From NCBI RefSeq assembly GCF_018449795.1, contig NZ_JAAVVE010000006.1:62001-126000 (forward strand): 64,000 nucleotides of DNA, given 5' to 3'. The DNA is from Sphingomonas sp. dw_22. GTDB lineage: Bacteria > Pseudomonadota > Alphaproteobacteria > Sphingomonadales > Sphingomonadaceae. The notes below the pieces were generated by a model. That model was not told the origin of the DNA. It ran no database searches and saw nothing but the letters and a program-made list of their open reading frames with translations. This document shows positions 55,508 to 63,638 of the stretch, in pieces (within the stretch, counting starts at the first letter, position 1; each line of letters begins with the position of its first letter). The translations under genes and the position numbers were made by a program.

Positions 55508-56100
55508 GCGAGGATACCTATGGATCAAATTCGGTCCGAATATAGCCCCGGCGGGCCTTGGGGCAATGGCGGGGTTTTCAAATGTATACATGTCGGACTG
55601 TCTACGGATCGACATATACCGAACGGTTCCGCCAGGGAACCGCCCGCCATGGCGGGATGCCGCAAACCGCATGCTCTCTCGGGAGCAAGGTGACGGCGAA
55701 GCCTGCGCTCCTGTCCGGTCCGCCAGCGGGCAGGGGAGGGGGTTTTGGACGCTTCAAGTCGCGTCGCCATCAGGCGAAACCTGGTGGCCGACCAAGCCAA
55801 CGTATTTGAACACCGTGAATACAAGTATCGAGGAGCGGCTCAGGATGGGTTTGAGACTCACGCTCCTGCATATCGTCCCGCGATCGAGCGGGGCGCCCAG
55901 CCGCGCCAGCGCGCTGCCCGGCGCCCCGCCGGCGGACTTATGCGCGAATTCCTGGCAGTTCAGCCCCGCCAGCATCGCGGCGGTGCCGGTCTGGCGATCG
56001 GCGTCGCATCGTCCGGCAGCGGGGCAGGGCTGAAGCGGCGCGGCAGCAGCTTCAGGATGCGCTGGGGCAAGGTGGGGCGATAGGGCGTTAGAGGCCCGCT
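55508..56100. other. Region without a recognised gene
   Basis: About 590 bp between the toxin-antitoxin promoter side and repeat copy 3. It is GC-rich. The minus-strand pieces (PTLPQRILKLLPRRFSPAPL near 56060, MLAGLNCQEFAHKSAGG near 55960) have coding-like composition but break frame repeatedly. They may be another decayed gene, which I cannot name. Confidence 0.5.
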
Positions 56101-56390
56101 CCCAGAAGAGAACTCGACAATTCCAAACAAGAATTTGACAATAAAATCAATGTCGTTTCGAGTTTGAAAATTGTACCATCAAAAATACCTATGAAGTAAG
56201 TTTTGGACGGTTCGAGTCCTCAATCTTCTTATTCTGCGACTTCGTTCGACAGGTTTCCATGTAGCCAATTTCATCTTGAATGTCCACTCATATCCAGCGT
56301 TGTTTGCTGGCGTTTGCTTTCAAGCGTGAAAGGACTCACGCAAGGAAGCGCGTGGAAAAAACCTTATCAGGCTGCTGTTATCGAACTCCA
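56101..56390 (+). repeat. AT-rich dispersed element, copy 3
   Basis: Starts with CCCAGAAGAGAAC, identical to copy 2 at 16393, and repeats GGTTCGAGTCC at the equivalent offset (56209-56219). It then has AAAGGACTCACGCAAGGAAG, comparable with TTGGACTCACATTCTGGAAG of copy 2. Between them are an AT-rich tract and CGACA/TGTCG ends of an inverted repeat (about 56114-56148). It lies 400 bp upstream of the intact Fic gene, so it probably includes the Fic promoter. Similarity to copy 1 is weaker. Confidence 0.55.
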
Positions 56391-56486
56391 AGCCGATCCG
56401 ATGCCTGTAAAACGCGCCGGCCGGCAGGACCGCGGCTCATTCCGAGCGATAGAGGCCTCTTTTATAAATCAAAATATGAGGTAATG

Positions 56487-56515
56487 TGATCGATAGGAAG
56501 GAGCGCTATCGATCA
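56487..56515 (+). promoter_or_regulatory. Hairpin presenting the Fic Shine-Dalgarno in its loop
   Basis: GATCGATAG (56488-56496) and CTATCGATC (56506-56514) are exact complements; T56487 can also pair with the A of the start codon. The nine-base loop GAAGGAGCG is the ribosome-binding site of the Fic gene, whose ATG follows immediately. A stem of 9-10 bp touching the start codon should influence initiation, for example by temperature or a bound factor. Confidence 0.7.
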
Positions 56516-57621
56516 TGCGGTGGAACTGGCAGCAGCCCGACTGGCCGAACTTCGCCTATGAGGCGAAGCGCCTCAGAAGCCGTGAGGACCAGTTTCTGAA
56601 GGGCGCCGGCGTCCTGGTCGGTGTCATGGCTCATCTCGACGCCGATGACCGACAGAATCTTTCCATCGAACTCATGGCACAGGACGCTGTCGACAGCTCC
56701 GCAATCGAGGGAGAGATCCTCGATCGCGCGAGTGTGCAGTCATCCCTCGCGAAGCACCTGGGGATCAAGGCCGATCACCGTCGCGCCAATGCCGCAGAGG
56801 CAGGTGCAGCCGAGCTGATGGCCAACCTTTTCCGCAGCTATGGCGAACCGATCAGCGACACGATGCTGTTCCATTGGCATGCCTTGCTCATGAACGGCAG
56901 GCGGGATCTTGCCGACATAGGCCGATATCGAACCCATGCCGATCCAATGCAGATCGTCTCGGGAGCCCTGCATGAGCCGAAAGTGCATTTCGAGGCTCCA
57001 CCGTCGCAGGCGGTGCCGACCGAGATGAAGGCGTTCATCAGCTGGTTCAACGACAGCAGACCGGATGGCCCATCACAGGTGAGCGCATTGGCGCGGGCGG
57101 GCATTGCCCATCTCTGGTTCGAGTCGATCCATCCTTTCGAGGATGGCAACGGCCGCCTCGGCCGGGCGATTGCGGAAAAAGCCCTGGCCCAGGGGCTTGA
57201 TGTGCCCGCGATCACGGCATTTGCAGAGACCGTCCAGCGCCATCGCAAGGATTACTATAGCCAGCTTCAACGTGCGAGCTTGTCGAACGACATCGACGAA
57301 TGGCTCGGATGGTTCTCCGATATCGTGCTCGCCGCCCAGCAGCGCACGCTGGATCGGGCCCATTTCCTCCTGACCAAGACGAAGCTGCTCGACCGCCTTC
57401 GCGGTCAGATCAATGCGCGACAGGAGAAGGCCTTGCTCCGGATGTTCGCCGAGGGGCCGGATGGATTCAAGGGCGGACTGAGTGCGGCGAATTACCGGAC
57501 CATCACCGATGCAGCCCCGGCGACTGCTACCCGCGATCTGGCGGAACTGGTCGAGCTGGGAGGCCTTCGTAAGGAGGGGGAATTGAAGCACACAAGGTAT
57601 TACCTGAACCTTGGCGAATAG
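56515..57621 (+). CDS. Fic family protein, class II (N-terminal inhibitory helix)
   Basis: 368 residues. An N-terminal DUF4172-like domain (WNWQQPDWPNFAYEAKRLRS) contains the inhibitory motif SSAIEG ([ST]xxxE[GN]) at about residue 63-68. The Fic core has HLWFESIHPFEDGNGRLGRA, the full HPFxDGNGRxxR active site, so AMPylation of target hydroxyls using ATP is predicted, restrained by the inhibitory Glu. A C-terminal winged-helix-like part (FKGGLSAANYRTITDAAPAT, DLAELVELGGLRKEGELKHT) may bind DNA. Start chosen by the AAGGAG 10 bp upstream, in a hairpin loop. A decayed relative lies at 3690. Confidence 0.93.
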   Translation: MRWNWQQPDWPNFAYEAKRLRSREDQFLKGAGVLVGVMAHLDADDRQNLSIELMAQDAVDSSAIEGEILDRASVQSSLAKHLGIKADHRRANAAEAGAAELMANLFRSYGEPISDTMLFHWHALLMNGRRDLADIGRYRTHADPMQIVSGALHEPKVHFEAPPSQAVPTEMKAFISWFNDSRPDGPSQVSALARAGIAHLWFESIHPFEDGNGRLGRAIAEKALAQGLDVPAITAFAETVQRHRKDYYSQLQRASLSNDIDEWLGWFSDIVLAAQQRTLDRAHFLLTKTKLLDRLRGQINARQEKALLRMFAEGPDGFKGGLSAANYRTITDAAPATATRDLAELVELGGLRKEGELKHTRYYLNLGE

Positions 57622-57873
57622 CGCGACAAGGAGCGTCGCCCGCCTTGGGTCTGCTCAGGAACGGATGCGAGCAAGCGTCCGGCACGCGCAGAACCGCAAT
57701 CCCGGACCGCCCGGGCGAGACGTGAACGAGGCCGTTCCTTCACCCGCTCCACAGCTTGGGCAAACGCGGTCAACTTGTCCTCCGTCGGCCGATCGAACCC
57801 TTGCAGGGAATTTACTCGATCCGGCCGGACGGCCACTGCGCCAGGGCGCCGGTGACCGTCCACCGGGCTATCG

Positions 57874-58248
57874 TCACGCCTTCGCCGGCTCACCAATGAG
57901 CAGCGCCAGCGGCTTGAGCGGGCTCAAGGGAATCAGCTCGAACGTCATCATACCGGCGACGCCGAGCGGCAGCTTCTCGAGGATCGCATGCGCCTCCTCG
58001 CTGCTGGTCGCGTTCATGATGAAGACGACGCCGTAGCCGTCGGCCTGGAAGAACCACTGGTCGATATGGCCGGCGAGATAGTTGCGCACGGTCGCGCGCA
58101 CCTCGAACGGCAGGACGGGTGCGATCGCCTCGGGCGTGCCCTTTGCGGTCACCGAGCCGATCGCGAGAATCTTGTTGGTGGGCGCCTCGACGGCGGCGAG
58201 AGCCGGCAGGATGTCGGCATGGACGCGGGGATTGGTGGGGTCATACAT
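57874..58248 (-). CDS. YciI/muconolactone-isomerase-like small protein
   Basis: 124 residues with a ferredoxin-like fold expected from IDQWFFQADGYGVVFIMNAT, SSEEAHAILEKLPLGVAGMM and FELIPLSPLKPLALLIGE. Proteins of this kind are annotated as YciI-like or muconolactone isomerase-like and are of uncertain function. ATG 58248 has AAGGA 8 bp upstream. It lies 51 bp downstream of the alpha/beta hydrolase, probably in the same MarR-controlled transcript. The 57622-57873 interval holds nothing recognisable. Confidence 0.7.
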   Translation of the reverse strand: MYDPTNPRVHADILPALAAVEAPTNKILAIGSVTAKGTPEAIAPVLPFEVRATVRNYLAGHIDQWFFQADGYGVVFIMNATSSEEAHAILEKLPLGVAGMMTFELIPLSPLKPLALLIGEPAKA

Positions 58249-58299
58249 GGCTTCATTCCTTCTGCTGGTGGGGTACACACACGAATTTCGGGGATGCGG

Positions 58300-59202
58300 T
58301 CAGGCGAGCATTTCGGCTGCGACGAGTTCGGGCTCGTCGATCTGGAGCCAGTGGCCGGCGGGGAGAATGCGGAGCGAGGCGTGCCTCAGGTGCGAGGCGA
58401 AATCCTCGGCGACGCCGGCATTGATGTAGGGGTCGTTCGCGCCCCAGATCACCTTGGCGGGGACGTCGAGCGCTTCCATCAGTGCAAGGCGCGCATCGTT
58501 GCGGGTAAGCTCGGCGAAGAATTGCGCAGTCATCTGCGCAAAGGCCGGTCCTGCGCCCTGGACCCGGAAATTGGCGTCGATGACGGGGCCAAGGAAGCCG
58601 TCGTAACGCGCCTTATGCTGGTCGGCGAGCGCGGCCTTGAATGCTTCGCGCTGGACGTTGACAATCCAGCCGAACTGCTCCGGCGCCTGCAGGATGGCGC
58701 TTGAGAGCGCGTGCAGTTCCGGTGTCGCGAACAAGGTGATCAATTCCGGCCAGTGGACGGTCGGCGCGTTGGCGAAGGCGGCGTTGAGGATCACCAGCGA
58801 GGCGACGCTTTCGGGATGATCGATCGCGAAGTTCACCGCTGCGATGCCGGAGGAATCATGCGCGACGGGGACGACCTTGCCCAGGTCGAGATGATCGACG
58901 ACCGTCTTCAGATCGCCAAGCTGCTGGGCGAAGCTGTAGGCAGCGCCCGTCGGCTTGTCCGACGCGCCGAAGCCGAGGAAGTCGAACGCCACCACCCTTC
59001 GCCCGCCGGCGACCAGATAAGGGATGAGGTCGTCATAGATATGCGAATTGTCCGGAAAGCCGTGCATGAGCACGAACGCCGGACCGGCGCCGGCATAATC
59101 GCGCACATGGATGCTGCCCTGTCCGACCGGCACACGATGTTCGGCAAAGGCCGGCGTGACGCCGGGGTCGGCAACGTCTCTGGTGTCTTGATCCTGCGTC
59201 AT
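58300..59202 (-). CDS. Alpha/beta hydrolase with Asp nucleophile (dehalogenase/epoxide-hydrolase type)
   Basis: 300 residues. Oxyanion-hole motif HGFPDN; nucleophile elbow VPVAHDSSGI, with Asp where serine hydrolases have Ser, as in fluoroacetate dehalogenases, haloalkane dehalogenases and epoxide hydrolases. A cap domain lies at about residues 140-210; the acid is in GANDPYI and the base in LPAGHWLQIDEPE. Substrate unknown. ATG 59202 has AAGGA 7 bp upstream. A MarR operator overlaps the promoter side at 59221. Confidence 0.88.
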   Translation of the reverse strand: MTQDQDTRDVADPGVTPAFAEHRVPVGQGSIHVRDYAGAGPAFVLMHGFPDNSHIYDDLIPYLVAGGRRVVAFDFLGFGASDKPTGAAYSFAQQLGDLKTVVDHLDLGKVVPVAHDSSGIAAVNFAIDHPESVASLVILNAAFANAPTVHWPELITLFATPELHALSSAILQAPEQFGWIVNVQREAFKAALADQHKARYDGFLGPVIDANFRVQGAGPAFAQMTAQFFAELTRNDARLALMEALDVPAKVIWGANDPYINAGVAEDFASHLRHASLRILPAGHWLQIDEPELVAAEMLA

Positions 59203-59220
59203 GGTCTGTCCTTCCAATAG

Positions 59221-59234
59221 GTTGTATATGCAAC
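59221..59234. promoter_or_regulatory. MarR operator, hydrolase side
   Basis: GTTGTATATGCAAC is an inverted repeat (TTGnATATnCAA) located between the MarR gene end and the hydrolase start. The exact reverse complement occurs at 59730-59743 in front of marR, so one protein should bind both. The position just upstream of the hydrolase Shine-Dalgarno would block its transcription. Confidence 0.8.
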
Positions 59235-59249
59235 TTAAGGGACAAATGT

Positions 59250-59699
59250 TCAGCTGGCCTTGCGGGGATAGAGAATGCCATTGGCGACGTTGGTGATGAC
59301 ATCGGCGCCCGCTTCGCCGATCAACGCGCTGGCCCGCGCCTGTCCCGCCTTCCAGGCGGGGGAAACCGCGTGCAGCAGATGGTCACCGGCCTGGGTCAGC
59401 ACGATCGGCCGCGACCGGCCGCTGGCCAGCGCCGCATCCTCCTCGATCCAGCCTTCCGCGAACATCAGCTTGAGGTTGCGCGTCAGGGTCGATTTGTCCT
59501 GATGGTGGAACCGGCCGATTTCGGCCGCGGTTGCTGGGGCCAGCTTGGAGATCACCACCAGCAGGGCGAACTGCGCGGAGTTGATGCCGAACGGGCGAAG
59601 CTCCTCATCATAGATGTTGGTCAGCACCCGCGAGATCAGCCGGGTGCGCATCAGCATGCAGCTGTTGACCATCTCGCCGATCACCTCGTCACACATCAT
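59250..59699 (-). CDS. MarR family transcriptional repressor
   Basis: 149 residues. Winged helix seen in NSAQFALLVVISKLAPATAA, EIGRFHHQDKSTLTRNLKLM (recognition helix) and EEDAALASGRSRPIVLTQAG (wing). Flanking helices form the dimer. MarR proteins usually respond to small aromatic or electrophilic ligands or to thiol oxidation; a Cys (residue 3) and CM at residue 14 are present but no typical redox pair. The two identical 14-bp dyads at 59221 and 59730 are the likely binding sites, giving autoregulation plus control of the hydrolase transcript. Confidence 0.92.
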   Translation of the reverse strand: MMCDEVIGEMVNSCMLMRTRLISRVLTNIYDEELRPFGINSAQFALLVVISKLAPATAAEIGRFHHQDKSTLTRNLKLMFAEGWIEEDAALASGRSRPIVLTQAGDHLLHAVSPAWKAGQARASALIGEAGADVITNVANGILYPRKAS

Positions 59700-59729
59700 T
59701 TGACCCTTTCGCGTGATGCGACTTTATAT

Positions 59730-59743
59730 GTTGCATATACAAC
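59730..59743. promoter_or_regulatory. MarR operator, autoregulatory
   Basis: GTTGCATATACAAC, the reverse complement of the 59221 site, 30 bp upstream of the marR ATG in an AT-rich stretch (TATATGTTGCATATACAACTATATG). It is well placed to overlap the marR promoter. The region from 59744 to 59908 has no gene. Confidence 0.8.
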
Positions 59744-59908
59744 TATATGTCAAGGGCTCTCTGCTGGTGGCGCGCATCCTGCCGGAAAAGTCTTGCCTAT
59801 GGAATGAACGTGTCGCTCGACCGGGGACCGGAAAGGCGCGCGACCTTCTCTGCTGACAGATGACTGGAGGTCCCCGATGCAAAGATCGGGGACACGTCCC
59901 AAGCGCGA

Positions 59909-60655
59909 TCAGGCGCTATATCCGCCATCGACAGGAATGACCGCGCCGGTCACAAAGCTCGCGGCAGGGCTCACGACGAACGCGATCACCGCCGCGATCT
60001 CTTCAGGTTTGCCATAGCGGCCGAGCGCGGTCGCAGCTTTCTGATATTCAGCGAGCGGGCCATCGGACGGGTTCATCTCGGTGTCGATCGAGCCGGTGCC
60101 GATGGCATTTACCGTGATCCCCTTGGGCCCGAGGTCGCGGGCCGCGCCCCTGGTATAGCCCTCGATTGCACTTTTGGTGGCGGCATAGTCGGCGATGCCC
60201 GGCCAGCTTGCGCGCGAGGCCAGGCCCGACGACGCCGTGATGATCCGGCCCCCTTCGCCCATGACGCGCGAAGCTTCACGGATGGCGGCGACCACCGCCT
60301 GATAGTTGATCGCGACCTGCCGCTCGAACCGGCTCGTGTCGACGGTCTCGTCGATGGCGCCGGCCTCGAACACGCCGGCATTGTTGACGAGGATATCGAG
60401 CCTGCCGAACCGATCGACCACCGCCGCGATCAGTGCCACCACCTCGCTCTCGACCGCCTGATCGGCCTTGAAGACGGCCGCGGTGCCGCCGGCCGCCTCG
60501 ATCTTCGTGACGACCTCTTTCGCCCTGTCCTCGCTCGCCGCATAGCTGAGCGCGACGGTCGCGCCTTGTGCTGCGAGTTCGAGCGCGGTGGCGGCGCCGA
60601 TGCCGCGCGAGCCGCCGGTGACGAGGGCGATCTTGCCTGCGAGTGTCTGTGTCAT
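59909..60655 (-). CDS. SDR family oxidoreductase (1)
   Basis: 248-residue classical SDR. GKIALVTGGSRGIGAATALE, DILVNNAGVF, catalytic Ser in ITASSGLASR, YxxxK as YAATK, and VTGAVIPVDGGYSA at the end. All catalytic residues are present. ATG 60655 was chosen because the upstream in-frame extension is not SDR-like. It is the last of three tandem SDR genes on this strand. FabG-like, but the carbonyl substrate cannot be inferred. Confidence 0.9.
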   Translation of the reverse strand: MTQTLAGKIALVTGGSRGIGAATALELAAQGATVALSYAASEDRAKEVVTKIEAAGGTAAVFKADQAVESEVVALIAAVVDRFGRLDILVNNAGVFEAGAIDETVDTSRFERQVAINYQAVVAAIREASRVMGEGGRIITASSGLASRASWPGIADYAATKSAIEGYTRGAARDLGPKGITVNAIGTGSIDTEMNPSDGPLAEYQKAATALGRYGKPEEIAAVIAFVVSPAASFVTGAVIPVDGGYSA

Positions 60656-60698
60656 GTCCGTTGCCCTTGGGTGAAGGCAGCGTTCCGGCTGCCGGGGA

Positions 60699-61463
60699 TC
60701 AGGCGGTGAAGCCGCCGTTGATGTCGAGGACCGCACCGGTGATGTATCCGGCGTCGGGTCCGGCGAGGAAGGTAATGGCGGCCGCCACTTCCTCGACCGT
60801 GGCGAGGCGATGAATGGCGTGCGCCTCCATCAGCGCGGGCGGCAGACTGTCGGCCGAGCTGGAAGCCATGTCGGTCGCCATGACGCCCGGCTGGACCACG
60901 TTCACCGTGATGTTGCGCGGGCCAAGGTCGCGCGCAGCCCCCTTCGAATAGCCGATGATCGCCGCCTTGCTCGCGGCATAGTCAGTGGTGCCGGGAAAGC
61001 CGACGCGCGTGCCGAGGCCCGATCCGACCGAGACGATCCGTCCGCCGTCGCTGATGACCGGAGCGGCGGCGCGGATGGTGGCGACGACGCCGAGGACGTT
61101 GACCTGCCACTGACGGTCGAGCGCGGCATTGTCGATGTCGGGATCGTCGATCCGCTTGCCCTGGATGGCGAGCGCGGCGTTGTTGGCGAGGATGTCGAGC
61201 TTGCCGAAATGACCGATGACCGCGTCGATCAGTTCCTTGGCCGCGGCGGGATCACCCTGGTCGCTGCGGATCGCAAGAGCGCGCACGCCGCTGGCTTCCA
61301 GCTTGGCGACGACGGCCGCAGCTTTCGCTTCCGACGCCACATAGGTGATCGCCACATCCGCGCCGGCTTCCGCCAGCGCGGCAGCGATCGCCGCGCCAAG
61401 ACCGCGCGAGCCGCCGGTGATAAGGGCGGTCTTGCCTGCGAGGCTCTTGCCGATGCTGCTCAC
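60699..61463 (-). CDS. SDR family oxidoreductase (2)
   Basis: 254-residue classical SDR: GKTALITGGSRGLGAAIAAA, DILANNAALA, Ser in VSVGSGLGTR, YxxxK as YAASK, ITGAVLDINGGFTA. The GTG at 61463 overlaps the stop of the upstream SDR (GTGA); a GTG one codon earlier is equally possible. It shares clear overall similarity with SDR (1), including YAA(T/S)K and GAARDLGP, so the two probably arose by tandem duplication. Confidence 0.9.
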   Translation of the reverse strand: MSSIGKSLAGKTALITGGSRGLGAAIAAALAEAGADVAITYVASEAKAAAVVAKLEASGVRALAIRSDQGDPAAAKELIDAVIGHFGKLDILANNAALAIQGKRIDDPDIDNAALDRQWQVNVLGVVATIRAAAPVISDGGRIVSVGSGLGTRVGFPGTTDYAASKAAIIGYSKGAARDLGPRNITVNVVQPGVMATDMASSSADSLPPALMEAHAIHRLATVEEVAAAITFLAGPDAGYITGAVLDINGGFTA

Positions 61464-62239
61464 CACGGAAGCTGCTCATTGAGGAAGAAGAATCCGCCGG
61501 TCGGACCGTCCGCGCCCAGCGTGGCGTACTGGACGGCGGTGCGGGCACCATCCTCGATGCTCACGGGGGCCTGTCCGCCGCCCATCTCGGTCCTGACCCA
61601 GCCCGGATGGATCGCATTGATCTTGATCGGCGTGCCGCGCAGTTCCTCGGCAAGCAGGATCGTGAAGGCGTTCAGCGCAGCCTTGGACGTGTCGTAGCCG
61701 AGCGCGCGGACCGGATAGACCAGCGACGTGGGGTCGGAGAGGTGCGCCAATGAGCCACGGATGCTCGACACATTGACCACGCGCGGCGCGTCCGAGCGCT
61801 GGAGCAGCGGCAGCAGGCGCTGGGTCAGGAAGATCGGCGCGAAGAAGTTCACCTCGAACGTCTCGCGCACCATTTCCGGCAGAGCCACGCTGGGTTGCCG
61901 GGGCGCCGGGGTGCCGCCATCGGGGCTGTCGAGCAGGATGCCGGCATTGTTGATCAGGATGTCGAGCTTGCCGTGCGCCGCCTCGATCGCTTCATAGGCG
62001 GCCTTGCGATCCTCCTCGCTGGTGACGTCGAGCTTCAGGGCCGAGGCCCCGCCGCCGCGATCCCGCAGCTCGGCCGCTACCGCTTCGGCTTTCGCCAGGT
62101 CGCGCGCCGCGACGATGACATGCGCGCCGAGCGCTGCCAGCTCACGGCTGGTCTCGACACCGATGCCTCGCGCGGCGCCGGTTACCAGCGCTACCCTGCC
62201 GGCGAGCGGCCGGGCGCCATCGTTCGGTGATTCAGTCAA
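61460..62239 (-). CDS. SDR family oxidoreductase (3)
   Basis: 259-residue SDR beginning with TTG at 62239, supported by AAGGAG 8-9 bp upstream. GRVALVTGAARGIGVETSRE, DILINNAGILLDSPDGGTPA, Ser in VNVSSIRGSL, YxxxK as YDTSK. The C-terminus (TGGFFFLNEQLPW) resembles carbonyl-reductase-type SDRs that act on small ketones rather than FabG. First of the three SDRs and 58 bp downstream of the MFS gene, so all four genes may form one operon. Confidence 0.88.
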   Translation of the reverse strand: MTESPNDGARPLAGRVALVTGAARGIGVETSRELAALGAHVIVAARDLAKAEAVAAELRDRGGGASALKLDVTSEEDRKAAYEAIEAAHGKLDILINNAGILLDSPDGGTPAPRQPSVALPEMVRETFEVNFFAPIFLTQRLLPLLQRSDAPRVVNVSSIRGSLAHLSDPTSLVYPVRALGYDTSKAALNAFTILLAEELRGTPIKINAIHPGWVRTEMGGGQAPVSIEDGARTAVQYATLGADGPTGGFFFLNEQLPW

Positions 62240-62297
62240 ATCCGTAGCTCCTTGTCTGGAATGATGGGGTAGACCCCGCGCATGAGGGCACCGACGA

Positions 62298-63500
62298 TCA
62301 CGATGTCGCGTCTGCGAGGCAGCGATGGTCGGCGTCGGCAGACGCACGCCGGAAGACGATCAGGATGGCCGCGCCGATGAGGGTAATCGCGCCGCCGGTG
62401 GCGAACGCGGCATCGAGGCCGGCCCGGTCGACGATCGCACCGCCGATCGCGGCGCCGGCCGCCAGCGGGATCTGGAAGGCGCTCACCATCAGCGCCGAGC
62501 CGGCCTCGTAGAGCCGGGGCGAAGAGTTGAACATCCAGATCTGGACGCAGACCGGCATGGCCCCGAACGCGATTCCCCAGATCAGGACGAGGGTGATCGC
62601 GGTGGGCAAGGATATGCTCGCCGCTGCCGCCGCGAGCACCGAGCCGCCCAGCACGAGCGCGATCATGATGAATGCGTGGCGCACATCTCGCGCGGCGAGG
62701 CGCTCGCCGAGGAAGGTGCCGACGACACCGGCGACCGCGTAGGCGCAGAGCGTCCAGGCGACGCCGGCTTGTTCAAGCCGGAGCGCCCCGCGCAGCCATG
62801 GTTCCAGATAGGTGTAGGCAACGAAGTGACCGCCCGCGACGAAGCCGGCCGCTATCAGGCCGGCCCGCGCCATCGGCACCCTGGCGAACGCGACGAGATG
62901 GGAGGCATCGATCTTCGATGCCACGGCAAGTCGCGGCAGCAGCCGCAGTTGCGCGAACAGGATCACGACGCCGAGCGCCACATTGACGGCGAAGGCCGCA
63001 CGCCAGCCGAACCAGCCGCCGATCAGGGCGCCTGCGGGCATCCCCCAGACCGTGCCGGCGCCGATGCCCGCCGAGATGAACGAGGTCGCCCGTCCACCGG
63101 CGTCGTCGGCGACCAGCCTACGCACGACCGCGCCGGCAAAGGACCACAGACCGCCGACCGCGAACCCCAGCAGCAAGCGGCCAAGCAGGAACAGCGGGAA
63201 GGTCGGCGCGACAACGGCGATCAGGTTCGAGACGATGATCGCGGCCGTCAGCCCGACGACGATCTTGCGCCGGTCGATCCTGCCCGCGAGCAGCACCAGG
63301 CCTGGCCCCGCGAACGCGGCGACGAAGCCCGCCGCCGTGACCGCGAGCCCGGCCGTACCTTCGGAAACGTGCAGGTCGTGCGCGAGACGCGACAGCAGGC
63401 CGATCGGCAGGAATTCGGCAGTGACCAGCAGGAAGGTACCGGCCGCGACCGAGCCGACCGCCGCCCAGCCGCCCGTCAGCTTCGGGGCGCTGTTAGCCAT
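62298..63500 (-). CDS. MFS exporter, DHA1 (12-TM) type
   Basis: 400 residues with 12 TM segments, AraJ/YdhP-like sugar-efflux or drug-efflux permease. Motif A-like GPGLVLLAGRIDRRKIVVGL between TM2 and TM3, and GAGTVWGMPAGALIGGWFGW in TM5. I used ATG 63500; a GTG at 63548 is in frame but falls inside the 41-bp palindrome expected to be the operator. Divergent from the TetR gene, which should repress it. Confidence 0.88.
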   Translation of the reverse strand: MANSAPKLTGGWAAVGSVAAGTFLLVTAEFLPIGLLSRLAHDLHVSEGTAGLAVTAAGFVAAFAGPGLVLLAGRIDRRKIVVGLTAAIIVSNLIAVVAPTFPLFLLGRLLLGFAVGGLWSFAGAVVRRLVADDAGGRATSFISAGIGAGTVWGMPAGALIGGWFGWRAAFAVNVALGVVILFAQLRLLPRLAVASKIDASHLVAFARVPMARAGLIAAGFVAGGHFVAYTYLEPWLRGALRLEQAGVAWTLCAYAVAGVVGTFLGERLAARDVRHAFIMIALVLGGSVLAAAAASISLPTAITLVLIWGIAFGAMPVCVQIWMFNSSPRLYEAGSALMVSAFQIPLAAGAAIGGAIVDRAGLDAAFATGGAITLIGAAILIVFRRASADADHRCLADATS

Positions 63501-63541
63501 CGGATGCGCATGGTTGGAAAGGTCGTTCAAGTGCTGCCTGC

Positions 63542-63582
63542 GAATCACTAATGATCGTTATGATAACGATCATTAGTGATTC
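63542..63582. promoter_or_regulatory. 41-bp perfect palindrome, TetR operator candidate
   Basis: The arms 63542-63561 and 63563-63582 are exact reverse complements of 20 bp around a single central G (core ATGATCGTTAT / ATAACGATCAT). It lies between the divergent MFS and TetR genes and is AT-rich, as expected for an operator covering both promoters. Confidence 0.85.
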
Positions 63583-63638
63583 TGGACAAAGTCCGTCAAG
63601 CGTTCCATAATGAGCGTTAGGAAATCTGGTGACAGTGG

